Shown: positions 57,281 to 64,000 of the stretch, piece after piece
Position numbering within the stretch: the first letter of the stretch is position 1
How the letters are laid out: each line of letters starts with the position of its first letter
NCBI GenBank assembly: GCA_037074705.1
Contig: CM073596.1
Coordinates: 51,240,001-51,304,000, forward strand
Direction: 5' to 3'
DNA length: 64,000 nucleotides
From: Zhengitettix transpicula
Lineage: Eukaryota > Arthropoda > Insecta > Orthoptera > Tetrigidae
Notes under the pieces: model-generated
Told to the model about the DNA's origin: nothing
Seen by the model: only the letters and a program-made list of their open reading frames with translations
Database searches by the model: none
Translations under genes and position numbers: made by a program

Positions 57281-57772
57281 GGAGAGACACGAAGGGGCTA
57301 CCTTTGGGGATGACTTTTCCTCTCCGTTTTTGATCTAAGGTTCCCACAAGCCGAGGCACCTCGGCCTGTTCTGAGAGGTGTATGTTCCGGGGTCACAGAC
57401 CTTGGGCATACGGTAAGAGTTGTCCGCTATTCCCATTGGAATAGTCGGCCAGCTGCCTCCTAAACTGGTCGAGGCACGGAGAAGGGAATGCTGCGTCCCC
57501 ACAGCAAACTCCTCTCCCGCTATCGGAAGGGCGTGGGACAAGTACCCAATGCCCAACCTACCCGATGCAGGTTTCTCTAGGGTTTACCCTGCATTTCTTT
57601 AGGCGAATGCCGGGTAGGATCCTTAAACCATAGCCCGGGGGCCCTAGTTAACCATTGCCTATCTTCCTCTACCCTTCTGCATACCCCATTTCAAATCCTT
57701 ACCTATGCTATTAAAGGGGAGTTGCCCAACGTGGATTACCCTCAGGTACCCTGTTGTCCTAAAAAAAAAAAA
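57281..57772 (+). mobile_element. SINE-like retroposon copy 5, full length
   Basis: Runs from GGAGAGACACGAAGG to TACCCTGTTGTCCT plus a 12-base A tail, 492 bp, the most complete copy. Open frames on both strands cover its centre (57335-57556 minus, 57420-57602 plus) and recur in other copies. No target-site duplication was evident. No convincing pol III A/B boxes, so 'SINE' is a structural description and it may instead be the 3' end of a LINE. Confidence 0.75.
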
Positions 57773-57869
57773 TAGCGTCCACAAATAACAGACGAAAAAA
57801 AAAACCCTTCGCAATAATATATTTAAAAAAAATCTACGTTGTCACGTAGTTCAGTTTCAAACATGAAAA

Positions 57870-57960
57870 TTGGCACGATTGGTTTGTCCAACGTAACACT
57901 CTATAAATTTAATAATCTCCATTGCACTTTTTGCAATTTACCGATTAGTGTTTACGAGAC
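57870..57960 (-). pseudogene. Penelope-like GIY-YIG endonuclease fragment
   Basis: The minus strand gives VNCKKCNGDY, then ECYVGQTNRAN in a neighbouring frame: the Cys-pair linker followed by the CYxGQTNR signature of PLE endonucleases. Confidence 0.7.
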
Positions 57961-58321
57961 GCGACAGGCTGTGACGTCACTTTGTAATGAGGCATTTACT
58001 TAAGTATCTATACCGGTTTTGGTTTCGATCTTGTCTCTGTAGAAACCTAACCAATGGTCAATACGCCGTGGATGGCCTGTTGAAAATAATTTCAAGTTTT
58101 TGACACGGTGGTAAATAACACCGGAATGTTGGTATATTTTACAGAAGTACTGATGAATATGGCCGGGATTTAGGTTGAAGGACAAGAGAGAAAATAAAAA
58201 TATTTAGTTACTGTAAAAGATTATTCTGAATATAATGATATATATATAAATAATTAACAGTAAATTCTAAATAAAACGCAGCATGTTAAAGACGAAAAAA
58301 TATTTATAATTGAAAAAATTC
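57961..58321. other. unique sequence
   Basis: No feature recognised. Confidence 0.3.
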
Positions 58322-58352
58322 AACGTTTCGTCGCAAATAGCGAAACGAAAAG
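58322..58352 (-). ncRNA. hammerhead-like motif, first box lost
   Basis: Minus strand: CUUUUCG, UUUCGC/GCGAC stem II around UAUUU, GAAAC, GUU, GAAUU. Stem II and second box match the 39997 motif. Confidence 0.4.
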
Positions 58353-58629
58353 GTTAAATTTTCCCAATGATAAAACTTTTTCCCACGTGTTTTGTTTATA
58401 ATTTTTTCTGAATTAAAGATATTTATTGTTCTTCGATACGCAGGGAAGAGGCGTTGTTTGTGACTGCGACACAAAATTGATAACTGGCGTCCGCCTAATT
58501 TATAACAGAAGCACCGTTTAAAAAAAATTACAAAACTATTTCATTCATGAGAACATTTACATTTTATAAATTTTTGAAATGCAAATATTATGGAAATTAC
58601 ACAGAAAAATTGAAATTAAAACTGAATCA
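58353..58629. other. AT-rich sequence
   Basis: No feature recognised. Confidence 0.3.
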
Positions 58630-58810
58630 AATAAACGACTCCCTCAGTCAAATTTGTTTCTTAGTTGCTCTTCAATATCCAATTAATTCTTTAAAATATA
58701 TTAATAGCTTCATCAGTCAAATTCTTTCTTCTGCATGAATCTACTCTGTATAAATAAAGTATTGAAATATATAAACGGCTCCCTCAGTCAGATGTTTTTT
58801 GTGCTGTTCA
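58630..58810 (+). repeat. short tandem array (CTCAGTCAA motif), second locus
   Basis: ACGACTCCCTCAGTCAAATT, GCTTCATCAGTCAAATTCTT and ACGGCTCCCTCAGTCAGATG recur every ~65-75 bp, with TTCTTAGTTGCTC/TTCTTCTGCATG between. The same unit as 21705-21935. Confidence 0.65.
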
Positions 58811-59689
58811 AACGACAAATTAACATAATTCTTCGCACCAGGTGACGATGTAAACTGATGATAGTAATCCCTCGCCTCAGGGAAAAAGTATTTCTGTCAA
58901 CGAGATGTGGCCCAGTATAAATACTATTAAAATTTGGAAATTTCTGCGGTTTTGTATTATTATATATCTGTCGAGGAAGCAGTCGATAAATTGTTATCCC
59001 GTGTTGAAACTGCGGACGGGATGAAAGCCCCACCTGATCCTCAGGCTCACTTGCCTTCCATAACGGAAGCACGCATGTCTGGAGGCGGAACCTACGTCCG
59101 CGTCCTCTGCGCGATTCCGGTCAGGCTAATAGCGTGTGTTTTCTAACTGTCTGAGTTTCCGGTTCGCACCGGAAGTGAGCGTCGCATCGGGCGAGAGCCA
59201 GCAGAGTATCCCTGCGCGACAGACGCGCCCTAATGAGGACGGTTCCGCCGAGCGATAAATATTCACCGCGCCGGGAATGAATTAAGGATTCCAGTAGCCC
59301 GACCGCGGCGGCTCGTAAAACGTCACGGAGAGAGGCTGGAGGATTAGATTAGACCACCTGTGTCCATAACGGAGTAATTTACGAGCCGACCCACTTTCTC
59401 GGACTGGTGCCCATTTATTTGTGTTTCTCACCCGCCTTTCGCCGCTTTATTTCTCAAACACGGAAGATCCATCCAGGAGGAATATGGCGTACAGAAAAAG
59501 AATGCCCACTACACGTGTTGCTACTTATATATAGATCATCGGCCGATGATCAGTGTTTCACCATTTGGAACGTGGAGCCATTACTCGTGAGCAATAGAAA
59601 TGCTGTTGTAAAAGTTATATAAATAATTTTAGATATACCTCAAGCTTTATTTTGATCAGTCATAATGAAAAATATGTTTTAAATTAAAC
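58811..59689. other. GC-rich unique sequence
   Basis: 58970-59420 is GC-rich and non-repetitive; 59220-59400 in particular looks like conserved non-coding or UTR sequence by composition. No exon supported. Confidence 0.3.
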
Positions 59690-59870
59690 TCCTTCCAATC
59701 ATTTATTTATTTAAACGACTCCTTCGTGTTTCTACGATTCTCTCAGAACTTCAATTAATTCTTTTAAGTATATAAACGGCTCCCTCAGTCAAATTTCCTT
59801 TTTTTCGTCAGTCCTTAAATTACAGTCAAGTTTCCAAAATAAATAAACGGCTACCTCTTGAAAGATGTTT
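59690..59870 (+). repeat. short tandem array (CTCAGTCAA motif), third locus
   Basis: AAACGACTCCTTCG, TATATAAACGGCTCCCTCAG plus TCAAATT, and AAATAAACGGCTACCTC at ~65 bp spacing. Flanks the LINE remnant at 59885. Confidence 0.6.
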
Positions 59871-59884
59871 GAATAATGAAATAG

Positions 59885-60480
59885 ACAGTTTAATTAGGTG
59901 CGAAAACATTTGGCTGCTCGCTTGACTGGACCACGTGGACAGGATGAGCGAGGAAAAGGTTTGCAAGAAAATGTTATACTGGAAGATGGAATACAGGAAA
60001 TTTGACACGAGGAATACCAGCTGGAGGAGATGAATTTTTTTTTAGGGCAACAGGCTACATGAGGGTAATCCACGTTGGGATTTGAAAGGGGGGATGCAGA
60101 AGGGTAGAGGAAGGTAGCCAAGGGTTACTAGGGCCCCCGGGCTATATTTTAAGGATCCTACCCGGCATTCGCCTAAAAGTAATGCAGGGAAAACCCTAGA
60201 AAAACCTGCATCAGGTAGGTCGGGCATTGGGTAGTTGTCCCACGCCCTTCCGATAGCGGGAGAGGAGTTTGCTGTGGGCACGCAGCATTCCCTTCTCCGT
60301 GCCTCGACCAGTTTAGGAGGCAGCTGGCCGACTGTTCCAATGGGAATAACGGACAAGAGATGAACACAGGGCTTAGAAAATATTTAATGTGCAAGAAGAC
60401 ACAGAGCAGAGAGAGAACAGAATGATGTCAAAGATATTCCCCGGCTGTAGAACCAAGGAAAAAAAGTCAGTAAAATAAGA
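59885..60480 (+). pseudogene. LINE RT tail interrupted by SINE-like copy 6
   Basis: 59920-60030 encodes WTGHVDRMSEEKVCKKML, a clear form of the LINE polymerase tail motif W-x-GHV-x-RM-x-E-x-x-x-KK-x-L. It then breaks at the SINE. After the SINE (60365-60480) TGLRKYL and REENRM resemble the following 'D-x-x-x-LRxL...REEWR' segment. Decayed. Confidence 0.65.
60035..60356 (-). mobile_element. SINE-like retroposon copy 6, with target-site duplication
   Basis: The 8 bp GAGATGAA at 60027-60034 recurs at 60357-60364 and bounds the insertion exactly. The A tail is the T run at 60035-60043. 5'-truncated, with a ~25 bp deletion near the tail. Inserted inside a LINE remnant. Confidence 0.85.
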
Positions 60481-61096
60481 CCAGGATATTTAATAAATGA
60501 TCATGAATTAAAATCACGTAGTGTGCCTCCAGGTTGACTGGAGAGTCTGTGTGAGAGTAGATCGACGTCGAGAAGGCGGGTGGAACCATCGGCGTGTTCT
60601 CAAGGAAGAGTAACCGGATAAGAACCACGGGAATACATTACCGGTCTGACTTTCAAATGAAGTGTCGCTGCTCCAAGCAGACAAGAGGACAGAGAGTCTG
60701 CCTCATCGGAATTGCAGACGTACGTTAATGGGTGCCTTATCCATATGTGATTCGTTGCCTTTCCCGACCGATGAATAATTAAATTCCTTTAACAAGAGAA
60801 AACGAAAAGTAGTTCACGCTCTGGGGGTTGTTACCTCGTCGCTCCAGATTCAGTCTGTGCTGACTCATTTAGTTATTAATACGATCCTTTAGGACTTCAA
60901 TCTGTTACCCGCTGAATTTTTCCTTTATTATTATTCCCTTGCGTAAATCACATCCACTCCGTAATTTACCTGCACATTTAAATGCACTCACTCTGCAGTA
61001 ATTTTCCTCCGAGAACATTTCTTGCCTACGCTCACGAAACATTCATGTTGACAAATTAGAAAATAAAAACATCCAAAATTAAATGATAAATTAAAC
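60481..61096. other. unique sequence
   Basis: No gene supported. Confidence 0.35.
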
Positions 61097-61142
61097 ACCA
61101 CAGAACCTTTTACGCAACTCTTGTTGCTTTCGTCAGGTGATT
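61097..61142 (-). ncRNA. hammerhead-like motif, family B
   Basis: Minus strand: AUCAC, CUGACGA, perfect stem II GCAAC/GUUGC around AAGA, then UAAAAG in place of GAAAC, GUUCU, GUGGU. AUCAC/GUGGU gives stem I. Followed by the family B flank. Confidence 0.55.
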
Positions 61143-61334
61143 CGAAAAAATGCAAGAGCCGTTGACACCTACAGCAGTTTACAAAATCTCTCGCTATGAT
61201 TGCAACTCCTGCCCCCCCCCTTTTTTTTTCATGGGGCAAACAGAAGGATCACTTAATAAAAGTATCAAAGAACATATGTGAATATCAAATTTCCCATTGA
61301 TATACAATCTGTTCTCATGAATTAAATATATTCT
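61143..61334. other. unique sequence with a C run
   Basis: C run at 61211-61219 followed by a T run. No feature recognised. Confidence 0.3.
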
Positions 61335-61560
61335 TTGATTTTAGTTGTTAACAACATCCAAGTAACTATTCCGTTAAATTTTTTATTCGACGTACATATC
61401 GGCATGTTTAAAATCTCCGCCCCTAGGGGTGTTAGTCGGGTCTTAGCCCCAAAGTGTTTGTTTCGTGGTTGAAAGGAACGTTTTTTCAAAATTTGGTCAA
61501 AATTGATACACGACTTTAAATTTATATGCGGAACATACACATGCATACATACACACAAAC
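61335..61560 (-). mobile_element. Helitron-like repeat, copy 4, 5' part
   Basis: Minus strand: GTTTGTGTGTATGCATGTGT, ATGTTCCGCATATAAATTTA, ACGAAACAAACACTTTGGGG, CCTAGGGGCGGAGATTTTAA, ACATGCCGATATGTACG. These match the 5' half of copies 1 and 3; the 3' end is missing. Confidence 0.5.
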
Positions 61561-62774
61561 AAAAAAAATTATTTATCAGCTTATCAACTTTTAAAAAAAA
61601 AGCTGAAAGTATCGTTTATTTTTATTTGATGAACAAAATTGTCGGAAATAATGACGTCAAGATTTTTATTTTAAAATGATAATAAAATGAAAAGACTAAT
61701 ATGATTAGTTTTCCGCGTGGGAGTTGACCTCCGCGTAGTGAAGTGCATGAGCGAGCAGGTGGTTGCAGAGAAGGAGTCTGCGCTCAGACAATATTGACCC
61801 TGCTCTCGCCACGTCGGGCCAATTACACCCAATTACCTCGGCTCTATATCTCCAAGCCAGCGTCGCGACGCTGGCTCTTAAAGTCGATGGATACCACCGT
61901 GTATTAACTACGAATCCTTCCTCCAAACAAACCGATCCCTGAGGAAAAACGGGGAGGTAATTACGATAATTCTAACTGAAGTGGCACTGAAACGTTACAA
62001 TAACCGAATGGATGGGGGAATAGGGAAAGGACTCTAGAGGCTGGTTGGAAATCATCCCGTTCGGTTAAATGAAGGTATAGGCGGAAAACGGACAGTAATA
62101 TATGAAGACTGCAGGCACGGAAACTTATTAAATTATTAGAAAGACGCAGAAAAAAAAGGAGGCAACGCCAAATCTCTCCCTGTTTGTGCTGATCCAAGCT
62201 GGAAATAAAACTACCAATAATAAAAGACGCAAGTAGAGAAACAATCAGGAAAACAGACATCAACCCACAACCAACTCATTCCAGGAGGCACGGAAGCAAC
62301 GAGCGACCGCAGCATACAGACGCGGACAATTCGTAGGTGTACGTGAGCAGTACATGTTCCGGAAAAAATAGTATTTGACCAATTTATTAATGGTTACATT
62401 TCAAACAAACCGATGACTATATAGATGGGAACAATAATTCAAAATTGAAGCTATAAATCGGGGAACAGGCGTAGGTAAATTTATCTCCAATAACGGATTT
62501 GAATAATATTCCTGCAAGTGTGTTCAAAAAATCCGGTGATGAAAAATAGATTTAGATTAAACTTGATAGTGACATAAGGAAAAAACTCGAGTAGGGGAAG
62601 TGAATTTGTTAATAAAAGGAACAAACATAGATTAAAAAGCATAAGGAGTGAAGTGCAGTGACGCACCTCAAAATAGGACTTTAAGCACTCGTCCTTTTTT
62701 TTCTCTAGGTTTTATTAAATGTTATATATGCTATTCTTAATTTTGAACTGCCACCACTAAATAAATATAAAATA

Positions 62775-62776
<2 letters not shown>
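61561..62776. other. unique sequence, GC-richer 61690-62340
   Basis: No gene supported. Contains the 22 bp palindrome at 61855-61876. Confidence 0.35.
61855..61876. repeat. perfect 22 bp GC-rich palindrome
   Basis: AGCCAGCGTCG is followed immediately by its exact reverse complement, with no spacer. It occurs once in the window. Confidence 0.9.

Positions 62777-62820
<44 letters not shown>
62777..62820. repeat. AT dinucleotide microsatellite, 44 bp
   Basis: Uninterrupted AT run, the longest microsatellite in the window. Confidence 0.95.
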
Positions 62821-62823
<3 letters not shown>

Positions 62824-63096
62824 AAAAGAGACACCCTTCCCGTTTGTGAATCAGTACCCATCATAACCCACTCAAAATATAATAGTTTAAATCCGAATTC
62901 ATTAATTTTTGTAAAGATTAAATTACAAATGAATTAAATAAAGTAACGTCCTGTATTTTCGAGACAATTTTAAAATGCTTTATTTTCTATAACATCGGCA
63001 GAGTTTCAAAACTATTTTGTACTTTTATCACGAATTTAACTTAATATGGTGCGCTTTTCGTTATCGTTATCGATTTGTACAAAATATTTTTATAAC
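62821..63096. other. AT-rich sequence
   Basis: A possible hammerhead remnant (GUGAUAA...GAAAC, minus, 62999-63035) is too degraded to call. Confidence 0.3.
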
Positions 63097-63701
63097 TGTT
63101 AATTACTGCCTGGAAGCATGGGAATGTGGCTTGCCGGGGTCGAGCAGCAGACACAAGACAATGGCGGGGTGGATTGGAAAATCCACAAGTCCCGCAAGCA
63201 AGGTCAGGGTCGGCCAAGGAAGGGTAGATGACCGGGAGGCTATGGCCCTAAAATATCTGGAAGAGGGTCACGTGTGCAGAAGGACCAACCAGGAGAGAGG
63301 GATTTTGGAGAGGGAGGAGATGAATGTGGACCGTTGATGAGAGTGGACACAGAGATGAATTTGGACGGTCGGTGAGAGTGGACAGAGAAAGTTTATCCTG
63401 AAAGATTTTGGTTCTGCACGTGGGTCTCCGGTCTTCTGCGAATGCTGATGAGACAGATAGCCGCCAACGGGAGTCGATCCTGTCCGAGCTGCAGACCTGG
63501 TAAGTCGCGTTCCATTCTTCCGGGTATCGCGTCGGTTTGCCACGAGAAAAACCACGGTTAATCTTGAGAAAGGGAGGGGGCTACATGCATCCCTGGCAGG
63601 CTGGAGAACTTTTCATTTTGTATAAATTCTGAGAAAATGAATTATTGTTTTTTTAATAACTAAATATTGCATTTCCCTTTCCTGCAAGAACAATTCTTGC
63701 A
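63097..63701 (+). mobile_element. candidate 5' LTR of an LTR retrotransposon
   Basis: Ends in TTCTTGCA directly before GG and a TGGCGCC primer-binding site. A TATAAAT box lies at 63621. A perfect 10 bp hairpin, CCTGCAAGAA-CAA-TTCTTGCAGG (63681-63703), spans the LTR end. The start at a TG near 63097 is a guess from the TG...CA rule. The 106-codon frame inside is not interpretable. Confidence 0.4.
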
Positions 63702-63703
63702 GG

Positions 63704-63714
63704 TGGCGCCCAAC
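63704..63714 (+). promoter_or_regulatory. candidate tRNA primer-binding site
   Basis: TGGCGCCCAAC, complementary to a tRNA 3' end (TGG pairs with CCA). A second, related string, TCGTCCAACGTTTGGGGC, occurs at 63755-63772. Confidence 0.45.
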
Positions 63715-64000
63715 AAATAGTTAATTTAACCGTAAGCTCACCACATATAAAATGTCGTCCAACGTTTGGGGCACGAAGAAGTGGCAAACTGGAGCGATAC
63801 TACGGGGACAGGATTAGCGGATTATATACACTTGCTAGTCAGCCATTCAAGCAGAAATTCAGGACTTGATTATTTTAACGTGTATTTTGGGGGAATAATT
63901 TTGTAATATGTATTTTGCGGGAATTTAGTTTTCGGGCAATACGTTCCAGGCTGGAGATGCAGGTGTTTAGACGCGGACCATATATTTTAATTTCTAGCGT
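63715..64000 (+). other. presumed LTR-element leader
   Basis: Follows the primer-binding site. A short frame starts at the ATG at 63752 (MSSNVWGTKKW) and stops within about 20 codons. Continues off the window. Confidence 0.3.

Noticed and set aside
61705..61926. 73-codon minus-strand frame with regular-looking residues
   Set aside because: Includes the 22 bp palindrome and has no recognisable domain or splice boundary.
62999..63035. GUGAUAA...GAAAC string (minus)
   Set aside because: First box damaged and stem II unconvincing.
1..64000. CRISPR arrays, rRNA, tRNA genes, bacterial operons or viral genomes
   Set aside because: None of the expected signatures occur. The tandem repeats present are eukaryotic mini- and microsatellites.

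Overview
This window looks like a piece of a repeat-rich, AT-rich animal nuclear genome, most likely an insect or other arthropod. There is no dense coding and there are no operons or RNA operons. Only two pieces of host genes are recognisable. Both are single first coding exons that end in consensus splice donors, and both sit next to GC/CpG-rich presumed promoters: a CLCA-like (calcium-activated chloride channel regulator) signal-peptide exon on the minus strand at 1164-1334, and a MADF-like DNA-binding protein exon on the plus strand at 13461-13614. Nearly all the rest is mobile-element debris and unique AT-rich sequence. Most listed open frames are short, lack homology I can recognise, and are chance frames.

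The dominant theme is hammerhead-ribozyme-like motifs. I find about forty places, on both strands, with the arrangement CUGANGA - short stem II - GAAAC - GU(U/C/A). About fifteen keep both conserved boxes intact, and several have perfect 4-5 bp stem II helices whose bases covary between copies. Many belong to short inverted-repeat (foldback) elements with one ribozyme motif pointing outward in each arm, for example 24780-25005, 26020-26345, 27396-27722 and 36015-36315. Others lie 240-520 bp downstream of fragments of the GIY-YIG endonuclease of Penelope-like retroelements (PLEs). PLEs are known to carry minimal hammerheads in their terminal repeats. The foldback elements are therefore probably non-autonomous PLE relatives or derivatives, and are the best candidate here for something not well described.

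Other mobile elements are as follows. A roughly 490 bp poly(A)-ended SINE-like retroposon has six copies (8341, 16158, 28410, 34626, 57281, 60035); three have 8 bp target-site duplications and two are inserted into LINE reverse-transcriptase remnants. Five decayed LINE fragments carry recognisable RT or RT-tail motifs (1640-2560, 8890-9425, 34430-35560, 36779-36990, 59885-60480). Two solo-LTR-like copies of one element lie at 18235-19203 and 40112-41150. A 5' LTR with a primer-binding site lies at 63097-63714. Helitron-like non-autonomous repeats lie at 14385, 19985, 23133, 55450 and 61335. There is also a decayed 34-38 bp minisatellite (5165-5915), a 60-75 bp interspersed tandem motif shared by loci 37 kb apart, and a large unclassified inverted repeat (45343-46219).

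Layout: 0-5 kb CLCA exon, LINE and small inverted repeats; 5-12 kb minisatellite, SINE, LINE tail and a decayed PLE; 13-16 kb MADF-like exon followed by a nest of hammerhead elements and a Helitron; 16-24 kb mixed repeats and a solo LTR; 24-29 kb hammerhead foldbacks and a SINE; 29-32 kb mostly unique sequence; 32-38 kb PLE fragments, hammerhead foldbacks and LINE/SINE nests; 38-46 kb second solo LTR, PLE fragments and the large inverted repeat; 46-53 kb GC-richer unique sequence with hammerheads; 53-64 kb hammerheads, Helitrons, SINEs and an LTR element at the right edge. All calls are by eye from sequence; no searches or folding programs were run.
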